A stretch of DNA of 64,000 bases, from positions 5,270,001 through 5,334,000 of the forward strand of contig NZ_CP107947.1 in NCBI RefSeq assembly GCF_036059255.1, in the 5' to 3' direction. The notes under the pieces were generated by a model. The model ran no database searches. It was not told the DNA's origin and saw only the letters and a list, made by a program, of their open reading frames with translations. This stretch comes from Micromonospora sp. NBC_00389 (GTDB taxonomy: Bacteria; Actinomycetota; Actinomycetes; Mycobacteriales; Micromonosporaceae). The position numbers and the translations under genes are program-made. Positions 41,784 to 50,356 of the stretch are shown here, in pieces; the first letter of the stretch is position 1, and the number at the start of each line of letters is the position of its first letter.

Positions 41784-41852
41784 GATCATGGAGTCGTGGT
41801 GCCCGGAAGGCCCTGATCCGCCGCTCTTGTCGCCCACCACGACTCCATGATC
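41784..41852. repeat. 18-bp inverted repeat, intergenic
   Basis: GATCATGGAGTCGTGGTG (41784-41801) and its exact complement (41835-41852) flank a 33-nt spacer. It lies between two leftward genes, just after the 3' end of the reductase-methyltransferase gene. It may be a terminator or an interspersed repeat family member; I have an impression of similar sequences in Micromonospora but cannot verify it here. Confidence 0.7.
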
Positions 41853-41869
41853 AACGTGGCTGGGTGGGT

Positions 41870-43444
41870 TCAGCGCCGCCGGGCGACCAGCACCGCGTCG
41901 TGCAGGGTGATCTCCTTGCCGTCCGGGTCGGTGCCGGCGCGGGACCGGGCCTCGGCGGTGAGTACCTCCCACCGGGCCGGATCCAGTGAGACGGCTACGT
42001 CCTCGGCGGTGTACATCATGTCCGGCATGTGCATCCGGTGCGTCGACGTCCACAGGTCGGACGGGTGGTGCCCGACGATCAGCAGGATGCCGCCCGGTGC
42101 CACGGCGGCGGCCAGCCGGGCGAACAGCTCCCGCCGCTGCGGCGGTGGCAGGTGCATGAACTGCGCGGACAGCAGGTCGTACGCCTCCTCGGCGGGCGGC
42201 TTGTCGCGCAGGTCGACGTGCGTGAACTCGATGCGGTCACCGACGCCGGCGGCGTCGGCGTGCTCCGCGGCCCTGCCCAGCGCGGTGGTGGAGATGTCCG
42301 CCGCCGTCACCCGCCAGCCGCGCTCGGCCAGCCACACCGCGTCGGCGCCCTCGCCGCTGCCCACGTCCAGCGCCCGTCCCGGGGGCAGGCCGGCGGCCTC
42401 GGTGACCAGTTGCGGGTTCGGCCGGCCGCTCCACACCGCCGGCTTGGAGTTGTAACGCTCCTCCCACGCCGGCTCCTCGAAGGTCGTGGCCACCATCTGC
42501 CGGTACGCGGTCACCGCGTCGCGGGTCTCCTCGGCGATCAGGTCGGCGTTGATCGCCGCTCCGGCGCCCAGGCCGGCCGCGGCGGCTGCGATCACCTGGC
42601 CGCGTACGTCGGCGACGTTGCCGGCCACCCAGACGCCCGGTACGGTCGTCGCCCCGGTGGCGTCGGCGGGGATCTGGCTGCCGATCACGTACCCGCCCAT
42701 CGTCACCTCCTCTGGGGCCAGGCCCAGCCCGACCAGCAACCCGGCGCGGGGGGCGGTCCGGGTCGAGACCACCAGCGCGTCGAGCGGCAGCACCCGGCCG
42801 GAGGCGAGGCGGACGCCGGTCAGCGCGTCCCCGGTCACCTCCAGCGCGGCGACCGGGCCCGGCACCACGGCGATGCCCCGGGCAGCGAGCCGCTCGGCCG
42901 CCTCCTCGTCCGGTGCCGGGGCGTCGTGCAGCAGGAGCAGTACGTCCGAGCTCCACTGCCGCCACATCTCGGCCTGGTGCACGGCCATCGGACCGGTGGC
43001 CAGCACGCCGATCCGCCGGTCCTGAACCTCCCAGCCGTGGCAGTACGGGCAGTGCAGCACGTCGCGACCCCAGCGCTGCGCCAGACCGGGGACGTCGGGC
43101 AGCTCGTCGGTCAGCCCGGTGGCCACCAGCAGCCGTCGGGCCCGCACCGCGTGCCCGTTGTCGAGGCTGAGGCGGAACCCGTCGTCGTCCCGGACCGCCG
43201 TCTCCACCCGCCCGGCCAGGAACTGCCCGCCGTATCCGGCCACCTCGGCGCGCCCGGCCGCGACCAGCTCGGCCGGCGGCGTCCCCTCCCGTGCCAGGTA
43301 GTTGTGCACATGGCCGGCCGGCGCGTTGCGCGGCTCGCCGGAGTCGATCACCAGCACCGACCGTCGGGCCCGGCTCAAAGCCAGGGCTCCGCTGAGCCCG
43401 GCCGCGCCGCCGCCCACCACCACTACGTCGTACATCTCGTCCAC
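41870..43444 (-). CDS. Thioredoxin reductase-like flavoprotein fused to a SAM methyltransferase
   Basis: 524 residues. The N-terminal half (1-315) is a thioredoxin-reductase-like NAD(P)/FAD enzyme: VVVVGGGAAGLSGALAL, redox CPYC (Cys132, Cys135) and VWVAGNVADVRGQVIAAAAAG. The C-terminal half (about 325-524) is a class I methyltransferase with ALDVGSGEGADAVWL and IEFTHVDLRD. Fusions of this kind are seen in actinobacteria and may detoxify thiols or metalloids by reduction then methylation; this is inference. I choose GTG 43444 because AAGGGG lies 7 nt upstream; ATG 43435 has no such site. A divergent XRE-cupin regulator shares its 73-bp promoter region. Confidence 0.88.
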   Translation of the reverse strand: MDEMYDVVVVGGGAAGLSGALALSRARRSVLVIDSGEPRNAPAGHVHNYLAREGTPPAELVAAGRAEVAGYGGQFLAGRVETAVRDDDGFRLSLDNGHAVRARRLLVATGLTDELPDVPGLAQRWGRDVLHCPYCHGWEVQDRRIGVLATGPMAVHQAEMWRQWSSDVLLLLHDAPAPDEEAAERLAARGIAVVPGPVAALEVTGDALTGVRLASGRVLPLDALVVSTRTAPRAGLLVGLGLAPEEVTMGGYVIGSQIPADATGATTVPGVWVAGNVADVRGQVIAAAAAGLGAGAAINADLIAEETRDAVTAYRQMVATTFEEPAWEERYNSKPAVWSGRPNPQLVTEAAGLPPGRALDVGSGEGADAVWLAERGWRVTAADISTTALGRAAEHADAAGVGDRIEFTHVDLRDKPPAEEAYDLLSAQFMHLPPPQRRELFARLAAAVAPGGILLIVGHHPSDLWTSTHRMHMPDMMYTAEDVAVSLDPARWEVLTAEARSRAGTDPDGKEITLHDAVLVARRR

Positions 43445-43498
43445 CGGTGTTCCCCTTACTTGTCGGCTGCGCCCACCATCCGTCGCCGCCGGCCAGGT

Positions 43499-43524
43499 GG
43501 CAACTATCCTTGCCGTTATGGCAA
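43499..43524. promoter_or_regulatory. Alternating GGCAA/TTGCC operator between divergent genes
   Basis: GGCAA (43499-43503), TTGCC (43510-43514) and GGCAA (43520-43524) form two overlapping inverted repeats with 5-6 nt spacers. The last unit covers the start codon of the XRE-cupin regulator, which suggests autorepression. Confidence 0.55.
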
Positions 43525-44111
43525 ACGACGACAGTGCGGCGCTGGCCGCCGTCGGCCCACGGCTGCGCGCCCTGCGCAACCAACGGGGCACGACGCTGGC
43601 CCAGCTCGCCGAACTGACCGGCATCTCGGTGAGTACCCTGTCCCGGCTGGAAAGCGGCAGTCGCCGGCCCACGCTGGAGCTGCTGCTCCCGCTGGCCCGG
43701 GCCTACCAGGTGCCCCTGGACGAGCTGGTGGACGCCCCGGCCACCGGCGACCCACGGGTACGCCCCAAGCCGATCGTCCACCACGGCGTGACGTTCCTGC
43801 CGCTGACCCGCCGACCGGGCGGTTTGCAGGCGTTCAAGCAGATCCTCCCGCCGAACACGCCCACCGGGGAGCACACCCAGCAGACCCACGAGGGGTACGA
43901 GTGGATCTACGTGCTCTCGGGCCAGCTGCGCCTGCTGCTCGGCGAGCACGATCTGACGTTGACCCCGGGCGAGGTGGCCGAGTTCGACACCCGCATTCCG
44001 CACCGGGTGATCAACCCCGGCCCGGGTACCACGGAGGCTCTCAGCCTCTTCGGGCCGCAGGGGGAGCGGCTGCACGTCCGCGCCCGGCCCACCACCTCCG
44101 ACAACCGGTAG
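43518..44111 (+). CDS. XRE-cupin transcriptional regulator
   Basis: 197 residues. The helix-turn-helix (about 13-66; LRALRNQRGTTLAQLAELTGISVSTLSRLESG) is followed by a C-terminal cupin sensor domain (about 90-190; HTQQTHEGYEWIYVLSGQLRLLLGEHDLTLTPGEVAEFDTRIPHRV). His and Glu residues in the cupin may bind a metal or small ligand. It is divergent from the reductase-methyltransferase fusion and probably controls it. The alternating repeat over its start codon is the likely site. No ribosome binding site is visible, so a leaderless mRNA is possible. Confidence 0.9.
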   Translation: MANDDSAALAAVGPRLRALRNQRGTTLAQLAELTGISVSTLSRLESGSRRPTLELLLPLARAYQVPLDELVDAPATGDPRVRPKPIVHHGVTFLPLTRRPGGLQAFKQILPPNTPTGEHTQQTHEGYEWIYVLSGQLRLLLGEHDLTLTPGEVAEFDTRIPHRVINPGPGTTEALSLFGPQGERLHVRARPTTSDNR

Positions 44112-44134
44112 TCCGGCGCGTCTGTCCGGCTAGC

Positions 44135-44179
44135 CGTCCGCGTGGTGAGTCAGCGCGTCGTCAGCGGCCGACGCGGACG
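44135..44179. terminator. Inverted repeat between convergent genes
   Basis: CGTCCGCGT (44135-44143) and ACGCGGACG (44171-44179) pair perfectly across a 27-nt spacer between the regulator and the leftward membrane protein gene. Confidence 0.5.
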
Positions 44180-44193
44180 TTCGGTCAACGACC

Positions 44194-44604
44194 TCAACGA
44201 CGTGCCGTGAGGGGCACGAGGATGAGGACGGCAACGCCGAGTGCGGTGGCGCCGACAGCCCACCACCAGAAGAATCCCGAAAAGGCCGAGGCGATCAGGA
44301 GCCCTATGCCGAGGCCGGCCAGCAGGCCGAGTGCGAACAAGGCCCGAGGGGGCAGGGCGAGATGCGGAAGGCGCCGCACCACGAGCACTTCCAGCCAGGT
44401 GCCGCCGAACGCCAGTAGTGCTGCGCCGACCACGTCCACGGCGGACAGTCCGTGACCTTCGCTGAGGGGCACGAGGACTCTGCCCTCGTTACTGGCGGGG
44501 ACGAAGAGAATGAGCACGCCAGTGACGATGAGCAGAGCGGTGATTGCTACCTGCGTGCGTGGCGCACCCCCGACATCTTGCGACATCGCTACAGTCTCGG
44601 CCAT
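44194..44604 (-). CDS. Small integral membrane protein
   Basis: 136 residues with four predicted transmembrane helices (about 19-36, 56-78, 85-104 and 110-131), separated by short basic loops. No motif identifies a function. ATG 44604 is used; a second ATG six codons later (44586) is an alternative. It is followed at 3' by the convergent terminator and preceded by about 115 bp with no clear feature. Function unknown. Confidence 0.65.
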   Translation of the reverse strand: MAETVAMSQDVGGAPRTQVAITALLIVTGVLILFVPASNEGRVLVPLSEGHGLSAVDVVGAALLAFGGTWLEVLVVRRLPHLALPPRALFALGLLAGLGIGLLIASAFSGFFWWWAVGATALGVAVLILVPLTARR

Positions 44605-44719
44605 CCGCCGTGATCTCCGCAGGGGCCGTATCGGTGAACATCGAATGCCGGCGGCACTCGCCGCGCCTTGATCCCGCCCTCCTGGCCCAACCTTGCGCGA
44701 TCCGCCGGCGGATGTTCCG

Positions 44720-45592
44720 TTAGCGGCCGATCTTGTCCAGCTCGGCGAGGTCGTCGTCGGAGAGGGAGAGTCCCGCGCCCGCGATGTTCTCGCGCAGGTG
44801 TGTCGTGGACGAGGTGCCCGGGATCAGCAGGATGTTCGGCGAGCGCCGCAGCAGCCAGGCCAGGGCGACAGACATCGGTGTTGCCGCCAGCCGGGCGGCC
44901 ACGGTCGAGAGCGCCGAGGACTGCAGTGGGCTGAAGCCGCCGAGTGGGAAGAACGGCACGTAGGCGATGCCCTGGTCGGCGAGTGCGTCGATCAGCTCGT
45001 CGTCCTGGCCGTGCGCGAGGTTGTACATGTTTTGCACGCACACGATCGGCGCGATCGTCTGCGCCTCGGCGACCTGTTCCGGCGTCGCGTTGCTCACTCC
45101 GAGGTGCCGGATCAGGCCCTGCCGCTGGAGTTCGACGAGCGTCTCGAACGCTTCGGCGACCGAACCGGGCTGAGGTCCCTCGGCATTGCCGAGTCGGAGG
45201 TTGACCAGGTCGAGCACGTCGAGACCGAGGTTCTCCAGATTCTCGAGCACAGACCGGCGCAGGCTCTCCGGGTCACGGGCCGCGGGCCAGCCGCCCTGCT
45301 GGTCGCGGTTCGCGCCGACCTTGGTCACGATGTGCAGCGAGTCGGGGTACGGGTGCAGCGCCTCCCGGATCAGCTGGTTGGTGACATGCGGCCCGTAGGC
45401 GTCGGCGGTGTCGATGTGGGTGATGCCGAGCTCGACGGCCTCGCGGAGGACGGCGAGTGCGCCGTCGTGGTCGGCCGGCGGTCCCATGACCCAGGGGCCG
45501 GCGAGCTGCATGGCGCCGTAGCCGAACCGGGTGACGGTCAGGTCTCCCAGCGTCCAGGTGCCGCCGGGAAGGGAAGTGGAGGCCATGCTCAT
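44720..45592 (-). CDS. Aldo/keto reductase
   Basis: 290 residues with the AKR TIM barrel. HIDTADAYG gives the catalytic Asp and Tyr, VTKVGA the Lys, and LRLGNA takes the place of the usual His segment. IRHLGVSN and the IPGTSSTTHLRENI phosphate-binding segment complete the pattern. It reduces aldehydes or ketones with NADPH; substrate unknown. It belongs to the YdbC-like subgroup in which the catalytic His is replaced. It is divergent from an HxlR regulator with a palindromic site between them, the usual arrangement for electrophile- or aldehyde-inducible reductases. Confidence 0.9.
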   Translation of the reverse strand: MSMASTSLPGGTWTLGDLTVTRFGYGAMQLAGPWVMGPPADHDGALAVLREAVELGITHIDTADAYGPHVTNQLIREALHPYPDSLHIVTKVGANRDQQGGWPAARDPESLRRSVLENLENLGLDVLDLVNLRLGNAEGPQPGSVAEAFETLVELQRQGLIRHLGVSNATPEQVAEAQTIAPIVCVQNMYNLAHGQDDELIDALADQGIAYVPFFPLGGFSPLQSSALSTVAARLAATPMSVALAWLLRRSPNILLIPGTSSTTHLRENIAGAGLSLSDDDLAELDKIGR

Positions 45593-45662
45593 ACCTCTGG
45601 CTTTCGCGTCGCGCTGAGCGGTGCTGGTGCATCGCGGATACCTGTTCCACTATCAGGGGGTA

Positions 45663-45679
45663 ACTTCCTGACGGGAAGT
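45663..45679. promoter_or_regulatory. HxlR-type palindromic operator candidate
   Basis: ACTTCC (45663-45668) and GGAAGT (45674-45679) form a perfect inverted repeat with a 5-nt spacer, between the aldo/keto reductase (start 45592) and the HxlR gene (start 45728). The position fits control of both genes. Confidence 0.55.
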
Positions 45680-45727
45680 AGGCACCTAGAGGTTCGTAAC
45701 GCACCCAGCAGTGGGAGGAATGGTTCG

Positions 45728-46171
45728 ATGGCGACGACGACAGCGGCCCAGCAGAGGGCACAGGCCAAGGTGGAATATGACGCTTTCGTGGCGCAGTGTC
45801 CCAGCCGCAAGCTGCTCGACCGAATCGCGGACAAGTGGGTCACGTTGGTTCTGGCCGCGCTACGCAGCGACGGCTCGCAGCAGTTCGGCGCCGACTGCGC
45901 CGGCGAACCCCGCTCGATGCGGTACTCGGAGCTGTCGCGCATGCTGGCCGGCGTCAGCCAGAAGATGCTGACTCAGACGCTGCGCTCCCTTGAACGCGAC
46001 GGTCTGGTCACCCGCACTGTGGTGCCGACCGTGCCCGTCACGGTCACCTACGAGCTGACCGACCTCGGCCTCTCCCTGCACCAGGTGATGCGCGGCTTGA
46101 AGGGCTGGGCCGAAACGCACATGGACGACGTGCTCGCCAACCGCGCGACATACGACAACCAGGTCGCCTGA
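45728..46171 (+). CDS. HxlR-family transcriptional regulator
   Basis: 147 residues with a winged helix typical of HxlR: CPSRKLLDRIADKWVTLVLAAL, RYSELSRMLAGVSQKMLTQTLRSLERDGLVTR, VTYELTDLGLSL. The conserved Cys in QCPSR (residue 25) is the redox/electrophile-sensing position in related YodB/HypR proteins. A 13-residue insert (DGSQQFGADCAGE) in the strand before the recognition helices adds a second Cys. GGGAGG lies upstream of ATG 45728. It probably represses the divergent aldo/keto reductase until oxidised or alkylated. Confidence 0.9.
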   Translation: MATTTAAQQRAQAKVEYDAFVAQCPSRKLLDRIADKWVTLVLAALRSDGSQQFGADCAGEPRSMRYSELSRMLAGVSQKMLTQTLRSLERDGLVTRTVVPTVPVTVTYELTDLGLSLHQVMRGLKGWAETHMDDVLANRATYDNQVA

Positions 46172-46197
46172 GCCCAGCAGACACGACGTTTGCGTGG

Positions 46198-47940
46198 TCA
46201 GCGGGGTGCGGCGATCGGCGGCGTCGATGGCCCGAACGTGGTCAGGAACCGGTCCCGGAAGGTGTCCATCGGCCACACCGGAGCCTGCGGGCCGGGCCGC
46301 AGGCCGTCCTGCCAGCCCCAGCCCGCCACCCGGTCCAGCACTGCCGGGTCACGGGCGACGATGGTGATCGGGACGTCCCGGCTGGCGCCCTCGCCGGTGA
46401 CCACCGGGGCGGGCTGGTGGTCGCCGAGGAAGACCAGCACCAGGTCGTCGTCCCCGTAGGTCTGCACGTAGGAGATCAACGTCTCCAGTGAGTACCCGAT
46501 GGACTGCCGGTATCCGGCACGGATCCGGCCGGTGTCCCCATCGGTGTCGCCGCTGTCGTCACCGGCGGCGGCGCCGTGGTAGATCGAGCCGTCGCCCACC
46601 TCGTCCCAGCCGATCATCCGGGGCACTGCCGTCCACGGGGAGTGGCTGGAGATCAGCGGGATCTCCGCCATGATCGGTCGGTCGGCGCTGGCGCGGACCT
46701 GCTGCTGGAAGAACGACATCGTGTACTGGTCGGGCATCGGGGCGTAGCTGAACTTCGGCCCCCGGTAGCCGAGCGCTTCGGCGTCGTAGTAGCGGTCGTA
46801 CGCGAAGAAGCTTTTCTCCGGCCACGGCTGGGTGGCCGCCGGCAGCACCCCGACGGTCTGCCAGCCGGCCCGCCGGAACGCGCCGTTGAGCGTGAGCCGA
46901 TCGCTGGCCAGCAGGCTGCGGTGCCGCTGCTCGTTGTCCGTCCACAGGCCCGACAGCAGCGTGTCGTGTGCCAACCAGCTGCCGCCGCCGAAGGTGGGGG
47001 AGGTGAGGAAGCCGCTGCGGGCCTGGTACCCGGCCGCGCGCAGCCGCTGGGTACCGGCGTCCAGCACGGCGTTGACCTGCGGCGCCAGCTCCGGGTCCTC
47101 GACCGCGTCGCGGCCGTAGCTCTCCACGAAGGCGAGGATGACGTCCTTGCCGCGCAGCCCGGTCAGCAACTGGTCGCCCGGGACGTCGCGGAACGGGTCG
47201 GCGGCGATCTGGGCGGTGAAGGCCCCCCGGTCGCGCAGCCGCTCGTCCACCTGCCCGGCGTGCGCGCCGACCAGCGCGGTGCTCCCCGCGTCGGCCACCG
47301 GCACGCCCGGGACGACCCGCACCCCGACGACGGCGCAGACCACCCAGGCGACGGTCAGCGCGGCCACCGCCCGGGTCGCCACCCGCTCGTGGCGGGCCAG
47401 CAGCGACGCGATCCGGCGCAGCGCCAGCGTCAGCACCAGCAGCAGCGCGCCGACCAGCAGCACGATGCCCACCGCCGCGCCGACCGCGCCGGCCCGGCCG
47501 GCCGAGTCCCGGACGAAGCCGAACGCGTCGTCCAGCAGCAGCCAGTCCAGCACCAGGTCGAACGGCCGGTCGAGGGCGGTGCGGAAGCCCAGGTCGGCGA
47601 GCTTCACGATGGCCAGCAGGCCGAGCAGCGGCCCGACCACGACCACCACCACCCGCCGGGGCCGCGCCGGCAGCGCCAGTAGCAGCGCGGCGACGAGCAG
47701 CCCCTCCAGCGGGATGCGCAGGAAGGCGCCGGGCGTGAGCAGACCCAGCCGGTCCGGGCCGACCAGGACGGCGAACACCAGCAGCACCGCCAGCAGGCTG
47801 CCCGCCGCGCCCGCCATCCGCCGCGCACGGCCGCCTCTCGCGGCCAACACCCCGGGGGTACGCGCCGACGCCTCATCCGCCGTCCGGCGGCGCGGGCGGA
47901 ACCGGTCAGCCAGCCGGCTCAGCCGGGCGGGAAGGGTCAT
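46198..47940 (-). CDS. Membrane sulfatase/phosphoglycerol transferase-like protein (alkaline phosphatase superfamily)
   Basis: 580 residues. Five membrane helices fill the first 230 residues, then an extracellular alkaline-phosphatase-superfamily domain follows. VILAFVESYGRD holds the first metal acid, TSPTFGGGSWLAHDTLLSG the nucleophile region (Thr/Ser) and FLGDHQPAP the metal-binding Asp-His. The layout is that of LtaS or mdoB-type phosphotransferases, which move phospho-groups onto extracellular glycans, but sulfatase or phosphodiesterase activity is equally possible. Its ATG overlaps the stop of the CDP-alcohol phosphatidyltransferase gene (TGATG), so the two act together, probably in lipid-linked head-group chemistry. 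Confidence 0.85.
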   Translation of the reverse strand: MTLPARLSRLADRFRPRRRTADEASARTPGVLAARGGRARRMAGAAGSLLAVLLVFAVLVGPDRLGLLTPGAFLRIPLEGLLVAALLLALPARPRRVVVVVVGPLLGLLAIVKLADLGFRTALDRPFDLVLDWLLLDDAFGFVRDSAGRAGAVGAAVGIVLLVGALLLVLTLALRRIASLLARHERVATRAVAALTVAWVVCAVVGVRVVPGVPVADAGSTALVGAHAGQVDERLRDRGAFTAQIAADPFRDVPGDQLLTGLRGKDVILAFVESYGRDAVEDPELAPQVNAVLDAGTQRLRAAGYQARSGFLTSPTFGGGSWLAHDTLLSGLWTDNEQRHRSLLASDRLTLNGAFRRAGWQTVGVLPAATQPWPEKSFFAYDRYYDAEALGYRGPKFSYAPMPDQYTMSFFQQQVRASADRPIMAEIPLISSHSPWTAVPRMIGWDEVGDGSIYHGAAAGDDSGDTDGDTGRIRAGYRQSIGYSLETLISYVQTYGDDDLVLVFLGDHQPAPVVTGEGASRDVPITIVARDPAVLDRVAGWGWQDGLRPGPQAPVWPMDTFRDRFLTTFGPSTPPIAAPR

Positions 47941-48881
47941 CACAGCCTCCAGTCGGAGTGGACCGTACCGCCCGAGCCGCCCGCCATCGCGGAAGCGTGC
48001 ACCGGCAGCAGGGGCGGTACGGAGACCGGGGACGGCACCGCGACCGGCAGCATCGGCGGCAGGACCACGAGGGCGGGCACGGCCCGCGGCGCGCGCACCG
48101 GCGGCACGGTCGGCGCCGGTGCGGCAACCGTCGGCGGCGCGGTAACCGCCGCCAGTGCGGCAGCCGGTGCCTGCGGGGCCACCGAGCGGGGCGCCGGCCG
48201 GCGCCGCCAGAGCCAGGCGACGTCCCGGCCGAACGACTCGACCAGCAGCGCCAGCGCCACCACCAGTACCAGCGTCGTCCACGGCTCCGGCAGCACCCGT
48301 GCCGCGGCCACCGCCAGCAGCACGCCCTGCGCGGCGGCCACCACCTTGCGCCAGTAGCGCGGCGGCAGCGACCCGCTCAGCCAGGGCAGCACGGCGCTCG
48401 CCGCGACGAACGCGTACCGCATCGCGCCGATGGCCAGCACCCAGGCACCGGCGGTCGGCGCGACGTACACGCTGAGCACCAGGATGAGGAACGCGTCGAC
48501 CTCCATGTCGAAGCGTGCGCCGAGCGCGCTGACCGTGCCGGTGCGCCGCGCCACCAGGCCGTCCACCGCGTCCAGCAGCAGCGCCACCGCGCTCACCGCG
48601 ACCAGCAACCCCACCGGCGCCGGCCGGCTGAACGAGTCCACCACCAGCGCGGTGACCGCGCCGACCAGGACACCCCGGGTCAGCGTCACCCGGTCGGCCG
48701 GGCCCAGCCGCGACGCGCCGGCCCGGTGCAGGCCCCGGCTCAACGCGAGGCAGGTCACCACCGCGTAGCCGGTCCCGACCAGCCAACCCGCGCCGCTCAG
48801 ACCCACCGTGGCGGCCAGCGCAGCCAGCACGACCAGTTGCGCGCCCAGCCCGATCATCGGACCGCTTCGAACTGTGGGCAC
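47940..48881 (-). CDS. CDP-alcohol phosphatidyltransferase family membrane protein
   Basis: 313 residues. The full family motif DGxxARx8GxxxDxxxD is present (Asp107-Gly108, Ala111-Arg112, Gly121, Asp125, Asp129) between membrane helices; about six helices in all are followed by a long Pro/Ala/Val-rich tail from residue 225. The enzyme joins a CMP-activated lipid or alcohol to another alcohol. I choose GTG 48881 because GGAGG lies 4 nt upstream; ATG 48857 lacks a site. It is divergent from the dehydrogenase/PTPS/GT operon, and the shared 93-bp region contains a TATGAT -10 box. The acceptor alcohol is unknown. Confidence 0.88.
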   Translation of the reverse strand: MPTVRSGPMIGLGAQLVVLAALAATVGLSGAGWLVGTGYAVVTCLALSRGLHRAGASRLGPADRVTLTRGVLVGAVTALVVDSFSRPAPVGLLVAVSAVALLLDAVDGLVARRTGTVSALGARFDMEVDAFLILVLSVYVAPTAGAWVLAIGAMRYAFVAASAVLPWLSGSLPPRYWRKVVAAAQGVLLAVAAARVLPEPWTTLVLVVALALLVESFGRDVAWLWRRRPAPRSVAPQAPAAALAAVTAPPTVAAPAPTVPPVRAPRAVPALVVLPPMLPVAVPSPVSVPPLLPVHASAMAGGSGGTVHSDWRL

Positions 48882-48895
48882 CGTACCTCCGTGTT

Positions 48896-48901
48896 TATGA
48901 T
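48896..48901 (+). promoter_or_regulatory. Probable -10 box of the GTP-derived cluster
   Basis: TATGAT is one base from consensus and lies 73 nt upstream of GTG 48975. CCGTGTT (48889-48895) and AACACGG (48919-48925) form a 7-bp inverted repeat around it, a possible operator shared with the divergent phosphatidyltransferase gene. Confidence 0.5.
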
Positions 48902-48974
48902 CGACGACCCCAACAGGGAACACGGAAAACGTGGCCGTTCGGTTCGGCCGGGAGCAAAGGTGAGGTGCGCGACG

Positions 48975-49955
48975 GTGATCCGCGAGGCGTACGCCTGCTG
49001 GGTGCGCGAGCCCGGCGCGGCGGAGATCCGGCCGGTGTCGCTGCCCGCCCCGGGCCCCGACGAGGTGCTGGTCCGGGCGCGCTACTCCGGGGTCAGCCGG
49101 GGCACCGAGACGCTGGTCTTCGCCGGTCGGGTGCCCGCCGACCAGTACGCCGCGATGCGCGCGCCGTTCCAGGAGGGCGACTTCCCGGGCCCGGTGAAGT
49201 ACGGCTACCTCAGCGTCGGCGTGGTCGAGCAGGGCCCGCCGGAACTGCTCGGGCGCACGGTCTTCTGCCTGCACCCGCACCAGAGCGCGTACATCGTGCC
49301 GGCCACCGCCGTGGTGCCGGTGCCGGACGGGGTGCCGCCCGCGCGGGCGGTGCTCGCGGGCACGGTGGAGACCGCAGTGAACGCGCTGTGGGACGCCGCG
49401 CCGCTGGTCGGCGACCGGGTCACCGTGGTCGGTGCGGGCATGGTGGGCTGCTGCGTCGCCGCGCTGCTCGCCCGGTTCCCCGGCGTGCACGTCGAACTGG
49501 TCGACACCGACGCCCGCCGGGCCGGCGTGGCCGGCGCGCTCGGCGTCGAGTTCGCCAGCCCGGCCGACGCCTCCGGTGACCGGGACCTGGTCGTGCACGC
49601 CAGCGCCACCGCCGCCGGGCTGCAACGCTCGCTGGACCTGCTCGCACCGGAGGGCACCGTCGTCGAGCTGAGCTGGTACGGCGACCGCCCGGTGCAGGTG
49701 TCGCTGGGTGGGGCGTTCCACTCCGGCCGGCTGACCGTGCGCAGCAGCCAGGTCGGCATGGTCGCACCCGCTCGACGGGGGCGGCGCAGCTACACCGACC
49801 GGCTGGCGCTCGCCCTGGACCTGCTCGACGATCCCGCCTTCGACGCGCTGATCACCGGCGCGTCCCGGTTCGCGGAGCTGCCCGACGTGCTCGCCCGACT
49901 GAGCACGGGCGACCTGCCCGCGCTCTGCCACCTCATCACCTACGACGGGGAGTGA
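48975..49955 (+). CDS. MDR-family dehydrogenase lacking zinc ligands
   Basis: 326 residues of the zinc alcohol dehydrogenase/MDR fold, with the Rossmann motif [16 protein letters not shown] (about 155-170). The catalytic-zinc motif (G-x-C-x-T-D and G-H-E) is replaced by [15 protein letters not shown] and [14 protein letters not shown], and no structural-zinc Cys cluster is present. It should therefore be a zinc-independent oxidoreductase or act like other MDR proteins on a sugar or alcohol. GTG 48975 has GAGG 9 nt upstream. It is the first gene of a tightly packed operon with the PTPS-like, GT4 and methyltransferase genes. Confidence 0.85.
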   Translation: MIREAYACWVREPGAAEIRPVSLPAPGPDEVLVRARYSGVSRGTETLVFAGRVPADQYAAMRAPFQEGDFPGPVKYGYLSVGVVEQGPPELLGRTVFCLHPHQSAYIVPATAVVPVPDGVPPARAVLAGTVETAVNALWDAAPLVGDRVTVVGAGMVGCCVAALLARFPGVHVELVDTDARRAGVAGALGVEFASPADASGDRDLVVHASATAAGLQRSLDLLAPEGTVVELSWYGDRPVQVSLGGAFHSGRLTVRSSQVGMVAPARRGRRSYTDRLALALDLLDDPAFDALITGASRFAELPDVLARLSTGDLPALCHLITYDGE

Positions 49956-49957
49956 CC

Positions 49958-50356
49958 ATGTTCAGCGTGACCGTTCGGGATCACATGATGATCGCCCACA
50001 GCTTCCGGGGCGACGTGTTCGGCCCCGCCCAGCGTCTGCACGGGGCGACGTTCGTGGTGGACGCGACGTTCCGCCGGCCCGACCTGGACGCCGACGGCAT
50101 CGTGGTCGACATCGGCCTGGCCACCGAGCAGTTGCGGGCCGTGCTCGGCGAGCTGACCTACCGCAACCTCGACGACGAGGCCGCGTTCGCCGGGGTGAAC
50201 ACCACCACCGAGGTGCTGGCCCGCACCGTCGCCGACCGGCTGGCCGAGCGGGTGCACGCCGGCGACCTGGGCGCCGGGGCGCGCGAGCTGGCCGGTATCA
50301 CCGTCACCCTGCACGAGTCGCACGTCGCCTGGGCCAGCTACGAGCGGTCGCTGTGA
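49958..50356 (+). CDS. 6-pyruvoyltetrahydropterin synthase/QueD-like protein with altered active site
   Basis: 132 residues with the T-fold of PTPS/QueD: IAHSF carries the first zinc His (His14) and HES (residues 119-121) the conserved pterin-binding Glu120. In E. coli QueD the site also needs the CxxxHGH block and an Asp-His pair. Here the Cys position is Ala24, the second HGH histidine is Ala30 (RLHGAT), and the Asp-His pair reads Thr-Tyr (ELTYRN). Zinc binding by three His and Cys-based catalysis therefore seem lost. It may bind a pterin or pyrimidine without the usual chemistry. GGGAG lies 5 nt upstream of ATG 49958. Confidence 0.85.
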   Translation: MFSVTVRDHMMIAHSFRGDVFGPAQRLHGATFVVDATFRRPDLDADGIVVDIGLATEQLRAVLGELTYRNLDDEAAFAGVNTTTEVLARTVADRLAERVHAGDLGAGARELAGITVTLHESHVAWASYERSL

